A stretch of 64,000 nucleotides of DNA from Trueperaceae bacterium (GTDB taxonomy: Bacteria > Deinococcota > Deinococci > Deinococcales > Trueperaceae): positions 139,951 through 203,950 of the forward strand of contig PAMQ01000015.1 of NCBI GenBank assembly GCA_002707365.1, given 5' to 3'. The notes beneath the pieces are model-generated. The model saw nothing but the letters and a program-made list of their open reading frames with translations, was not told the DNA's origin and made no database searches. Shown here in pieces: positions 1 to 8,653 of the stretch. Within the stretch, counting starts at the first letter, position 1. Each line of letters opens with the position of its first letter. The position numbers and the translations under genes are program-made.

Positions 1-1722
1 TTGGGTATCTGATTTTCCATCCAGGCCTTTGTGATTGTAGTAGCTATTCCATGCAGCAGCGAGATCGAGGGCATACTGGGCAACTAAATGAGGAGCTAGA
101 TCACGAGCAGCGACTTTAACCACCCTAGGCAACCGGGCTAGAACCTGGGCCAATTTTACTTCCAGTGATCCTATTTGATTCCAATCAGCCAATCCTATAT
201 CTAGGCCGACCTTTGACCCAGCTCGGAGGATGCTACAAGCACGAGCATGGGCATACTGGATATAAGGCGCAGAATCTCCCTGCAAGGAGAGAGCAAGATC
301 CCAGCGAAAGTCTATAGCTCGCCTAGCTTCACTCTTAAGCAAGCTAAATCGAAGGGCGCCAACTCCAACTTGCCGAGCTACCTCATCAATACAATCAAGA
401 TCAGGTGTTTTTTCCTCCATCAATGCCCGAGCTCGATAAATCGCTTCAGAAATAACCTCATCTGCGGCAAGCGAAATGCCCTTACGACCACTCATTGCTT
501 GACCTTCGAGAGTAACCAGTTCATAAGCCAAATGCCGTGAGCCTTGACATGCCGCAGTTGCCTCCTCAGTACCAGATAGACCCAAGGCTGCCCTCACAAG
601 GATTTGTGGGTGAGATTGTTCTACTCCAATAACATTTATGATCTGGTCACCATGCGCAAACTTACGACTGTCAGGTGAGGTTGCACCCTTCGGGACACTG
701 GTGTAAATCGGTCGACCCGAAGGTTGGTTGTAAAGGCGTGAATATTGGAGCCCCTCGAATAGACCTGCTTTCCAAAACTGGTAACCGATATCTTTAGCAA
801 CGTACATAGCATTACCATCACTTCGTACTAGAACTACATTAGGCTCCTCAAGACCCGGAATGAATTCGCTTACGTCCATCACCAAAGCTCCCGCGTATTT
901 ACCATCGATTGGGCGGCTGACATATTGGCTTTCAGAGACAATTGAAAGACCTCTATCTAGAAAACCAGCCTGAATTACATCTGACTCCCAGACCAACAGA
1001 TCGTATTCGACACCAAGTTTGTGACATGTCTCAAGCTGAGAACGGACCACTTCACTAACCTTATCCCTCAATTCGCCTCTCTCAAGGCGATCCATAACCG
1101 CCTGCACGCCGACATTTATAGCTTCATCATCTTCTGCCTTGGCCTGACCAAGTCGGACATATAATTCGCCAAGCCAGTGATCATATTTCTGAATACCGTC
1201 ATACGAACTATCAAAATAATCTATTGCAAAAAGACTCTCTGCTGCTTGTCGCCCGGTATCGTCAATATAGTTTTGCACCTCTACGTCGTAACCAACCGCA
1301 GCTAAAATCCTAGCGGTAGCGTCTCCTAAGACAATATTCCGTAGGTGACCAACATGAGCCTCTTTATTTGGGTTGACGCTTGTGTGCTCGACAATGACTT
1401 TACCCTTACTCTCCGAGTCAATGATTGCTGTACTGATTACAGATGGCACGTAAATCCTTGGATTCACAAAAACGTTGATATATGGGCCGCTGGCTTCCAC
1501 CCGTTCAATTCCCTCAGGTAATTCAAGGTGAGCAACAATTTCTTCAGCGATTAAGCTTGGGTTCATTTTTAGGACCTGGGCAAGGCTGAAAGCAACGGGA
1601 GAACCAAAATCCCCTGGCTTATTCGGAGGCACTTCCTGGACAAGAACCTCTATTTTTTGCGACCATTTATTACTGACAACCTTTATTAGAGCCTCTTCTA
1701 GGGCCTTCTGGACATCTGGCAT
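1..1722 (-). CDS. argS: Arginyl-tRNA synthetase, 3' end off the window
   Basis: Class I synthetase that charges tRNA-Arg. The reverse strand reads open from ATG at 1722 to the window edge, giving 574 codons without a stop; the usual length is about 590, so only a few C-terminal residues are missing. The N-terminal part carries the additional ArgS-type domain. It is followed by the signature VEHTSVNPNKEAHVGHLRN, which contains the HIGH-class motif as HVGH. The last visible part has the DALR anticodon-binding motif (APHLVAQYALDLAAAW). The gene is divergent from lon, with about 200 bases between the two starts. Identification is firm from these motifs. Confidence 0.96.
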   Translation of the reverse strand, partial: MPDVQKALEEALIKVVSNKWSQKIEVLVQEVPPNKPGDFGSPVAFSLAQVLKMNPSLIAEEIVAHLELPEGIERVEASGPYINVFVNPRIYVPSVISTAIIDSESKGKVIVEHTSVNPNKEAHVGHLRNIVLGDATARILAAVGYDVEVQNYIDDTGRQAAESLFAIDYFDSSYDGIQKYDHWLGELYVRLGQAKAEDDEAINVGVQAVMDRLERGELRDKVSEVVRSQLETCHKLGVEYDLLVWESDVIQAGFLDRGLSIVSESQYVSRPIDGKYAGALVMDVSEFIPGLEEPNVVLVRSDGNAMYVAKDIGYQFWKAGLFEGLQYSRLYNQPSGRPIYTSVPKGATSPDSRKFAHGDQIINVIGVEQSHPQILVRAALGLSGTEEATAACQGSRHLAYELVTLEGQAMSGRKGISLAADEVISEAIYRARALMEEKTPDLDCIDEVARQVGVGALRFSLLKSEARRAIDFRWDLALSLQGDSAPYIQYAHARACSILRAGSKVGLDIGLADWNQIGSLEVKLAQVLARLPRVVKVAARDLAPHLVAQYALDLAAAWNSYYNHKGLDGKSDTQ

Positions 1723-1803
1723 GGGTGGCACGCTATCACACTCAGCGTCATACAAACACTTTATTTATTCCACAACGACACGCGGCAGAGGTCCCGGGGC
1801 AGC

Positions 1804-1826
1804 GAAGGCTATGTAACCTAGCCTTC
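1804..1826. promoter_or_regulatory. 8-bp perfect inverted repeat upstream of lon
   Basis: GAAGGCTA, a 7-base spacer, then TAGCCTTC. It lies where the -35 element of the lon promoter should be, just upstream of a TATAAT box at 1843. It does not match the CIRCE or HAIR heat-shock operators. An operator for a repressor or activator of lon, or of the divergent argS, is an inference. Confidence 0.5.
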
Positions 1827-1842
1827 ATGTTTCTGCTACCCA

Positions 1843-1848
1843 TATAAT
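1843..1848 (+). promoter_or_regulatory. -10 box of the lon promoter
   Basis: A perfect TATAAT box. Transcription would begin near 1855, so the upstream in-frame ATG at 1854 is unlikely to be the start of lon. No good -35 box is visible at 17-18 bases; that place is taken by the inverted repeat 1804-1826. Confidence 0.6.
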
Positions 1849-1925
1849 TAAAATTGATACACTGTGACTCAAGTTTATGGGCGCCATGTTGCTACCATTT
1901 GTGGGCCCTGATTCAGGAGATGCTA

Positions 1926-4382
1926 ATGACCGAAGCGAACGAACCTCCCGATTTTGACAAGGTCATCCCTGTATGCCCAGTACGGGCATCAGTTCTTTAT
2001 CCAAGTATGGTCATGCCTATCGATGCTGGGAGGCCAATATCGATTCAGGCGATAAACGCAGCTATTGATCGGGAACACACTATCGTGATTGCGAGCCAGA
2101 AAGATCGGGAGGTCGAAGAGCCAGGGCCAGAAGATCTATTCCGCATTGGTACTGTCTGCAATATCATGAGAATGAAGAAAAACCCAGATGGTGGAATACA
2201 AATGCTAGTGCGAGCATTTGCCCGAGTACGGATAGTAGACTATATAACCTCAGATGGATTAATTGAGGCTAAAATCGAGAGTCTGGATATACCTGATGGT
2301 GACGATGTCATCCTCGAAGCTGCTTACAGAGAGCTAAAGGAGAAATTCGCAGAGTTGGTCGAAGCGGGTAGCCGCAACCTACAAACAGATGTGGCCCAGT
2401 TTGTACTTAATTTAGAAGACCCTGGACAATTTGCGGACTACATTTCTTTCCACCTAGACTTCCGTATCGAAGACAAACAAGCAGTTCTTGAATCTGAAAG
2501 TGTCGCAGAACGACTAAGGAAAGTGCTGCTGCTCATAGACACAGAGCTAGAACTGCAAGAAACACAACGGCGTCTACAACGCGAGGTTAAGGACGAAATA
2601 GACCGAAATCAAAGAGAATATTTTCTTCGGGAACAAATCAAGGCCTTGCAAAAGGAACTCAACGGCTCGGCAGAAGAAGACGACGAGATTGAAGCATTCA
2701 ACAATAAACTTACTGAACTAGACCTTCCTGAGGCAGCTATGAAGGAGGCTCAAAGAGAACTTAATCGCCTAGCAAGAATGCATCCAGACTCTGCAGAAGC
2801 GTCGGTTATCAGGACGTATCTCACAACGATCATAGAATTACCATGGAACATCCGGAGTGAAGATGTTCTTGAGATGACAAAGGCGGGAGTGATCCTTGAC
2901 GAGGATCATTATGGCCTTGACAAAGTTAAGGACCGAGTCCTTGAATATCTTGCCGTCAGAAAACTGAAAGCCGACCAAGCGGAACGTGGTCAACTAGATG
3001 ACAATGAAATCAACAGAGGCCCAATTTTGTTATTTGTTGGGCCACCTGGAGTAGGAAAAACGTCCATAGCCAAATCAATTGCTAAAGCACTGGGTAGGGA
3101 GTACGTACGAATATCACTAGGAGGCGCTCGTGACGAAAGTGATATTCGAGGCCACAGAAGAACATATATCGGCTCCATGCCTGGACGAATCCTACAGGGC
3201 ATAAGACAAGCCGGCACAAAGAATCCAGTATTTTTACTCGATGAAGTAGATAAGCTTGGAATCTCGTATCAAGGAGATCCCTCGAGCGCTCTATTGGAAG
3301 TGCTTGACCCTGCACAGAACAATAGCTTTGTTGATCACTACCTAGGAGTTCCATTCGATCTTTCAGAGGTACTGTTTGTTTCTACGGCAAACTTCGCACA
3401 ACAAATCCCGGAAGCACTGATGGATCGAATGGAACTAATCGAATTCTCGAGCTATATCGAATACGAAAAGCTTGAAATCGCTAAACGCTATCTCGTTCCA
3501 CGACAAATCCGGGAGAACGGTCTCGAAAAGCGTCAGATCAGAATCAGCGATAGCGCTTTATCTAGACTAGTTACCGCATATACTCGCGAGGCTGGAGTGA
3601 GAAACCTTGAGCGTACTATAGGCACGGTTGCTCGAAAGGCAGCCCGTAGGATCGCTGATGGGAAAGTAAAACGCGTGCGAATAACCGAACGAGGTTTAGA
3701 GAGTCTTCTTGGACCAGAACGTTTTACCCCTGAAAGCGAAGCAGAAGATAACCTTGTCGGGGTAGCTACGGGCATGTATTACACGCCCGTTGGAGGCGAC
3801 ATTCTCTTCGTTGAGTCTTCGGTCACGCAGGGCAAGGGTGGATTAGTCCTTACTGGCCAACTCGGTGAGGTTATGAAGGAATCCGCGCGAGCTGCGTTAA
3901 CCTATGCGAAACGTAATGCTCAACGTTTTGGCATAGGGCAAGACCTTCTCGACGAAAACGAACTTCACATTCATCTTCCTGCTGGAGCGGTTCCCAAAGA
4001 AGGGCCTAGCGCAGGTCTGGCCCTTGCTACTTCCTTAATAAGCGCTCTCACGGATGTTCCAGTCCGAAAAGACGTAGCAATGACTGGAGAAGTCACTCTC
4101 CGAGGCCGAGTCCTGCCTATCGGTGGTTTGAAAGAAAAGATTCTTGGGGCTAAACGAGCCGGGATCCGTCACATCCTCTATCCAGGGAAAAACCTTCCCG
4201 ACATGAAGGATATTCCTAACCACCTTAAGAAAAGTCTACATTTGCATAATGTAGACCATCTTGACGAAGTCTTGGATTACGCACTAGTCGGTGGCCTAAA
4301 AGCATTAGAAAAAAATGCCAAGACGAAAAATAAAATATCTCGAAAAAAGCCCGAAAAGCCCCAAGCTCCAGCACAGGCCTAA
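1926..4382 (+). CDS. lon: ATP-dependent Lon protease
   Basis: Cytoplasmic AAA+ serine protease that degrades misfolded and regulatory proteins. Domains in order: N-terminal substrate-binding LAN domain (about 10-200), coiled coil (200-300), AAA+ ATPase with Walker A GPPGVGKT at about 372 and Walker B FLLDEVDK, then the Lon protease domain. The catalytic dyad is Ser695 (in KEGPSAGLA) and Lys738 (in GGLKEKILG). I chose ATG 1926 because AGGAG at 1915-1919 precedes it by six bases. An in-frame ATG at 1854 lies almost on the -10 box and would add 24 unrelated residues. Length is 818 aa, normal for the family. The C-terminus ends in a Lys/Pro-rich tail of about 25 residues. Confidence 0.97.
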   Translation: MTEANEPPDFDKVIPVCPVRASVLYPSMVMPIDAGRPISIQAINAAIDREHTIVIASQKDREVEEPGPEDLFRIGTVCNIMRMKKNPDGGIQMLVRAFARVRIVDYITSDGLIEAKIESLDIPDGDDVILEAAYRELKEKFAELVEAGSRNLQTDVAQFVLNLEDPGQFADYISFHLDFRIEDKQAVLESESVAERLRKVLLLIDTELELQETQRRLQREVKDEIDRNQREYFLREQIKALQKELNGSAEEDDEIEAFNNKLTELDLPEAAMKEAQRELNRLARMHPDSAEASVIRTYLTTIIELPWNIRSEDVLEMTKAGVILDEDHYGLDKVKDRVLEYLAVRKLKADQAERGQLDDNEINRGPILLFVGPPGVGKTSIAKSIAKALGREYVRISLGGARDESDIRGHRRTYIGSMPGRILQGIRQAGTKNPVFLLDEVDKLGISYQGDPSSALLEVLDPAQNNSFVDHYLGVPFDLSEVLFVSTANFAQQIPEALMDRMELIEFSSYIEYEKLEIAKRYLVPRQIRENGLEKRQIRISDSALSRLVTAYTREAGVRNLERTIGTVARKAARRIADGKVKRVRITERGLESLLGPERFTPESEAEDNLVGVATGMYYTPVGGDILFVESSVTQGKGGLVLTGQLGEVMKESARAALTYAKRNAQRFGIGQDLLDENELHIHLPAGAVPKEGPSAGLALATSLISALTDVPVRKDVAMTGEVTLRGRVLPIGGLKEKILGAKRAGIRHILYPGKNLPDMKDIPNHLKKSLHLHNVDHLDEVLDYALVGGLKALEKNAKTKNKISRKKPEKPQAPAQA

Positions 4383-4423
4383 TAGTCAGCTTGCGGCCAT
4401 AATGATGCTTGCCTCACCGGATG

Positions 4424-4441
4424 ATAAGTATTCATACTTAT
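4424..4441. promoter_or_regulatory. Palindrome ahead of tpiA
   Basis: ATAAGTAT, TC, ATACTTAT: a perfect 8-bp inverted repeat with a two-base spacer, 41 bases before the tpiA start. The loop is too small and the arms too AT-rich for a terminator, so a protein-binding site is more likely. No regulator is known from the sequence. Confidence 0.4.
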
Positions 4442-4482
4442 TCCAGCAATCGCTTTCAGATGGGTGAGGTATCCTGAAGCCC

Positions 4483-5241
4483 ATGATTACTCCACTCATC
4501 GCAGGTAACTGGAAAATGCAAAAATCTCCCAGCGAAGCCTTGGCTTGGCTAGAAGGGTTCATCGGCGACCTCACAAAAATTAACTATAGCCATGCCGATA
4601 TCCTCCTTAACGTCCCTGCCACCCATATTGCATCCTTAGCAAAGTGTTTGGGGGAATCCCCAGTAACTTTAGGTGGACAGGACCTAAGCGAACATGACGA
4701 AGGTGCTTTCACAGGAGAAATATCGGGGTCAATGCTAAGAGATGCGGGTGCTACATTTGTTCTGGTAGGACACTCCGAACGGCGACAGTATCATCATGAA
4801 AATGACGAACTAGTAAACCGCAAAATACAAGCCGCACGCCGACATGATTTAGTGCCAATACTATGTGTCGGAGAAACGAAATCCCAGCGTGATGAGGGTC
4901 ACGCAATCCAAGTCGTATTGAAACAGTTGCGCACGGCGCTAAACGGGGTTGAATTGCGTCATCATGACGACTGTGCCATTGCTTATGAGCCGGTTTGGGC
5001 CATAGGCACAGGCCAAACCGCCACTGCAACTGATGCGCAAGAAATGCTATCTGTTATCCGCAACGACCTTAAAGGACTATTCCCTGACCTAGCAGACAAG
5101 ATTAGATTGTTGTACGGAGGTAGCATGAATCCTGAAAATAGCCACGAGTTGCTTGATATGGACGACATTAATGGCGGCTTAATAGGAGGATCTAGTTTAG
5201 AACAAGAGTCACTATTAGCGATTATACGGTCAGCTAGATGA
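4483..5241 (+). CDS. tpiA: Triosephosphate isomerase
   Basis: Interconverts dihydroxyacetone phosphate and glyceraldehyde 3-phosphate in glycolysis and gluconeogenesis. It is a complete (beta/alpha)8 barrel of 252 aa, the normal length. Visible motifs are GNWKM with Lys11, GHSERR with the electrophilic His, AYEPVWAIGTG with the catalytic Glu, and the phosphate-binding LLYGGS and NGGLIGG loops near the end. The stop overlaps the start of the next gene (ATGA at 5238-5241), so the two are translationally coupled. The gene follows lon in the same direction after 100 bases and may have its own promoter. Confidence 0.97.
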   Translation: MITPLIAGNWKMQKSPSEALAWLEGFIGDLTKINYSHADILLNVPATHIASLAKCLGESPVTLGGQDLSEHDEGAFTGEISGSMLRDAGATFVLVGHSERRQYHHENDELVNRKIQAARRHDLVPILCVGETKSQRDEGHAIQVVLKQLRTALNGVELRHHDDCAIAYEPVWAIGTGQTATATDAQEMLSVIRNDLKGLFPDLADKIRLLYGGSMNPENSHELLDMDDINGGLIGGSSLEQESLLAIIRSAR

Positions 5242-6284
5242 CACTAATCACTGATATGTTCAAGGAGGTTCAAAAAGAGGGTGCAGAAGCTCTTCTAGTA
5301 ACTAACCCTGCCAATATTCGTTATCTTTCTGGGTTCACCTCACCTGAAGACGCTATCGTGTTAATCCTCCCTCGTCGTGCTGTCTTAGTCACTGACGGGC
5401 GATACATTGCACAAGCTGCTGAGGAATCTAGCCTAGAAGTTAAAATTACTCGACCCTGGCTTGAGTGGGTAATAAAAGAGCTTGATGGAAAGACGCTTGC
5501 CATAGAATCTGAGCATATGGCAATTGCCACTTTTGATGAGTTAAGAACACATTTAGAAGTAGAACCTGTTCGCGTATCGGGCCTTATAGAGAAGCAACGC
5601 CTTAACAAAAATGACTCAGAGTTAGAATTTTTAAAACAGGCAGCTGAGATTACTGATGCTGCCTTTTCACATATACTCGGGTTTATTGAACCTGGACGTC
5701 AGGAAATCGAAATCGCTTTAGAGCTTGAGAGTTTTATACGATTAGCAGGCGCCACGACAAGCTTCGAAATAATCGTAGCAAGTGGACCACGAACTGCCAT
5801 GCCTCACGGCCTTGCATCCCAACGAGTTATGGAATCAGGAGAACTCGTAACTCTTGACTTTGGAGCTAAAGTATCAGGCTATCACGCAGACATGACTCGA
5901 ACAGTTTCCCTAGGTAAACCATCAAACTCACACCGCGCTATTTACGAAGAGGTCTTGAAAACCCAGCTTGCGTCTTTAGAGGCAATCGCCTCAGGTGTCA
6001 GCTGCGCACATCTTGACCAATTAGCCCGGAGCCAATTCAGACAAGCAGGTCTTGCGGATCAGTTCTCACATAGCCTTGGACACGGCGTCGGCTTGGAGAT
6101 CCACGAAGCTCCTTTCCTATCTGCAAACTCCTCTGACATGCTCGACTCCGGCATGGTGGTGACAGTTGAACCAGGCGTATATTTTCCTGGAGATGTAGGT
6201 GTGAGAATCGAAGACTTGGTAGCAATCACGAATTCTGGAGCAGAAATTTTGAGCAAAAGCGAGAAAAATCTTTTAGAGCTTTAA
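5238..6284 (+). CDS. M24 family Xaa-Pro aminopeptidase
   Basis: Two-metal pita-bread peptidase that removes N-terminal residues preceding proline. The N-terminal creatinase-like domain covers about 1-125. The M24 domain follows with all metal ligands: Asp in LDFGA, Asp in HADMTRT, His in SLGHGVGLEIHE, Glu in TVEPGVY and Glu in GVRIEDL. At 348 aa it matches the short PepQ/PepP-like dipeptidase group, so Xaa-Pro dipeptidase is an alternative. Translation is coupled to tpiA by a 4-base overlap. The 3' end shares TTAA with the convergent phosphohexomutase gene, leaving no space for a terminator between them. Confidence 0.92.
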   Translation: MTLITDMFKEVQKEGAEALLVTNPANIRYLSGFTSPEDAIVLILPRRAVLVTDGRYIAQAAEESSLEVKITRPWLEWVIKELDGKTLAIESEHMAIATFDELRTHLEVEPVRVSGLIEKQRLNKNDSELEFLKQAAEITDAAFSHILGFIEPGRQEIEIALELESFIRLAGATTSFEIIVASGPRTAMPHGLASQRVMESGELVTLDFGAKVSGYHADMTRTVSLGKPSNSHRAIYEEVLKTQLASLEAIASGVSCAHLDQLARSQFRQAGLADQFSHSLGHGVGLEIHEAPFLSANSSDMLDSGMVVTVEPGVYFPGDVGVRIEDLVAITNSGAEILSKSEKNLLEL

Positions 6285-7708
6285 TTGTTACTAACAGTAC
6301 TGAAAAATTGCTTAGCCCCGTCAAGGATCCGTTCGACCTCACCCACAGTCTGAGCTTCACAATAGATTCTAAGTAGCGGTTCAGTTCCACTAGCCCTCAC
6401 AAGCAACCAGGCCCCGCCCTCTAAATTTATTTTAATGCCATCTCGCCTTTCAACCGAATTGATTGCCCTCCCCAAAAACGAATTTGAGAGCTGACTGAGG
6501 CTAGACATAGCAAGATCTTTGTTTAAATTGGTGGTTAGTTTTAAATCCAGTCGATCATACGCGTGTACCCAGCCAACTTCACGTTGAATAGACTCAAAAA
6601 TCTCATTAAGGGGAACGCCAGCTCTGCCAACAGCTTCGATCAGTAGAAGGCTATTAGCAATACCATCTCGTTCTGGAATGTGACCTGTCACCCCTATTCC
6701 ACCAGACTCCTCCCCTCCTACCAAAACGTCTTCCTTAAGCATAGCCTCGGCAATATATTTAAACCCGACCCGGGTCTCTAATACGTCTAAACCCCGGGCA
6801 TGCGCCAGAAGTTCTACCACTCTCGATACAGAAAAGGACTTCACTACCCTTCCAGTAGCGCCTCTACGAGCGAATAAGTCTACAAGCACAGAAAATATCT
6901 GATGGGAATTAAAGTAAGCTCCACCAGGAAGAACTAAGCCTAAACGGTCACTATCACCATCGGTAGCAGTGGCAAACATTATATTACGACTTGGCTCAAT
7001 AGATAATTCAGTCGTAAGCGATACCAGATTAGTTGGAATAGGTTCTGGATTAACCCCGGAAAACATTGGATCGGGAGAGTTACGCCTACCAAGAATACGA
7101 ATGTTTTCAAGACCCAGAAATTCGATGAACTCGGCAATCCATACCCCACCTGCCCCACCCATCGCATCATGAATCACAGTTCCATAAAGCGTCGAAATCA
7201 CGTCTAAATCAACCAGTTGAGACAAGTGCCGAAAGTACGATTCTTTAATATCTAAATGTTCGAAGTATTGTTTTCCCTGTTCGCGACGGACATCTTCAGG
7301 ACGAGTGGTTGTAACCCTCCTAGCAACATCTTGATAAACGTTATCCGTCGCAGTTCCACCATAAGCCCCTTTCAACTTGAAACCATTATAAGAAGGGGGA
7401 TTGTGGGAGGCAGTTAGCATAACTCCTCCCCCAGCACCGTGTTGAACCACTGCAAAGGACAAAACAGGAGCTGGAATTGGACCATCCGAGATCAAAACTT
7501 CAAGACCATTAGTCGCCAATACTTCTGCAACTCGTTGAGCAAAGAGATGTCCATTAAAACGGGTGTCGTAACCTACAATTACGCGAGAAGCCCCGGACTC
7601 AACCAGGTGGTCTGCGTATCCCTGAGCTACACGACCAACATTGACAAAGGTAAACCGGTCACCAATAACGTCACGCCAACCGTCAGTACCAAATACCAAT
7701 TCATCCAT
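6281..7708 (-). CDS. Phosphohexomutase (phosphoglucomutase/phosphomannomutase family)
   Basis: Alpha-D-phosphohexomutase that moves phosphate between C1 and C6 of a hexose. Landmarks in order: the N-terminal FGTDGWR, the phosphoserine loop TASHNPPSYNG, the magnesium loop DGDSDR, the sugar-binding GGEESGG, and the phosphate-binding RASGTEPLLR near the C-terminus. All catalytic elements are present. I chose ATG 7708 (475 aa) because AAGGAG lies nine bases upstream; a longer reading from 7738 adds ten residues unlike the family. It is distinct from glmM at 36.1 kb. Exact sugar specificity cannot be told from sequence. It is divergent from argB. Confidence 0.9.
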   Translation of the reverse strand: MDELVFGTDGWRDVIGDRFTFVNVGRVAQGYADHLVESGASRVIVGYDTRFNGHLFAQRVAEVLATNGLEVLISDGPIPAPVLSFAVVQHGAGGGVMLTASHNPPSYNGFKLKGAYGGTATDNVYQDVARRVTTTRPEDVRREQGKQYFEHLDIKESYFRHLSQLVDLDVISTLYGTVIHDAMGGAGGVWIAEFIEFLGLENIRILGRRNSPDPMFSGVNPEPIPTNLVSLTTELSIEPSRNIMFATATDGDSDRLGLVLPGGAYFNSHQIFSVLVDLFARRGATGRVVKSFSVSRVVELLAHARGLDVLETRVGFKYIAEAMLKEDVLVGGEESGGIGVTGHIPERDGIANSLLLIEAVGRAGVPLNEIFESIQREVGWVHAYDRLDLKLTTNLNKDLAMSSLSQLSNSFLGRAINSVERRDGIKINLEGGAWLLVRASGTEPLLRIYCEAQTVGEVERILDGAKQFFSTVSNN

Positions 7709-7801
7709 GCCCGAAAACTCCTTAACGACATTCTGCACTAATTTGACTGTAAAGCCAGTAATTTACCTAGGTGACTCTGCTAACAAGGATAAAATGGACT
7801 A

Positions 7802-8563
7802 ATGTCGTGGGTTATTAAATACGGTGGTAATGCTATGACCAATATAACTATTAGGCGTCGGGTCGCTGGTGAAATAAAAATCTTAGCCGATCAAGGGAAT
7901 AAGCCTTTGGTGGTCCATGGTGGCGGTCCATTCATTCATGCGGCCCTCGAGAAATCAGGCGTAGCCTCCAAACATATTAGAGGGCTCCGGATTACCTCGC
8001 CTGATAGCTTAGAGATAATTGAAAGCGTCCTGACCCTCCTAGGCAAAGACCTCGCCAAAGATATTGGGGGTGCTATAGGCCTTACTGGTAAAGATGCAGG
8101 GATATTACTAGCCGAACGATTCGATAAGCAGTTGGGTGAAGTAGGAAAAATAACTTCTGTCAAGACTACTGTACTTGAAACATTGATCAACGATGGATTC
8201 GTCCCTGTGCTGGCCTGCCTTGCCTTAGACTCCCACGGAAACCTACTAAACGTAAACGCAGACGAAGTTGCGGGAGCCGTAGCTGGTGCACTTTCATCGC
8301 CTATAATCTTTCTTACGAATGTACCTGGAGTGCTTGAAGACCCGTCAAATAATAATTCGGTTCTCCCCCATCTCACACAACGCACAATTAAGAAGCTAGT
8401 TCAGCAAGGCATAATAGCAGGTGGGATGATCCCGAAGGTAGAAGCTGCTTTACATGCCCTAAAGAAAGGGGCGGCTTCTGCTGTGATAGCTGATGGACGC
8501 GAAGAAGGAGTATTAGATGACGTCATTCAAGGGAAAATCGGTACGGTGGTGACACTCAATTGA
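7802..8563 (+). CDS. argB: Acetylglutamate kinase
   Basis: Phosphorylates N-acetylglutamate in arginine biosynthesis. It is an amino-acid kinase fold of 253 aa with KYGGNAM, VVHGGGP, RGLRIT, GLTGKDAG, LNVNADEVAG, LTNVPGV and AGGMIPKVEAAL, all matching ArgB. Deinococcota also carry LysZ, the related kinase of the LysW lysine pathway. The RGLRIT and GLTGKDAG motifs favour ArgB, but the two are close. AAGGAT lies about 11 bases upstream of the ATG. No other arginine gene is adjacent, so arginine genes are scattered in this genome. Confidence 0.85.
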   Translation: MSWVIKYGGNAMTNITIRRRVAGEIKILADQGNKPLVVHGGGPFIHAALEKSGVASKHIRGLRITSPDSLEIIESVLTLLGKDLAKDIGGAIGLTGKDAGILLAERFDKQLGEVGKITSVKTTVLETLINDGFVPVLACLALDSHGNLLNVNADEVAGAVAGALSSPIIFLTNVPGVLEDPSNNNSVLPHLTQRTIKKLVQQGIIAGGMIPKVEAALHALKKGAASAVIADGREEGVLDDVIQGKIGTVVTLN

Positions 8564-8653
8564 AACTGTTGATTACTCCTACGCAAAAAGTTCAGTTAAT
8601 TTTGAACTCTCGTAAAAGCGTGAGGCCACCTCCCCCAAGTCAAGGCAAAAGGT

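Noticed and set aside
1804..1826. CIRCE or HAIR heat-shock operator at lon
   Set aside because: Arm sequences and spacer differ from both consensus operators; kept only as an unnamed inverted repeat.
7936..8385. 149-codon frame antisense to argB
   Set aside because: Shadow of argB; composition is low-complexity Ser/Pro/Ala, typical of an antisense frame.
7802..8563. LysZ instead of ArgB
   Set aside because: GLTGKDAG, RGLRIT and NVNAD agree better with acetylglutamate kinases; LysZ remains a minor alternative.
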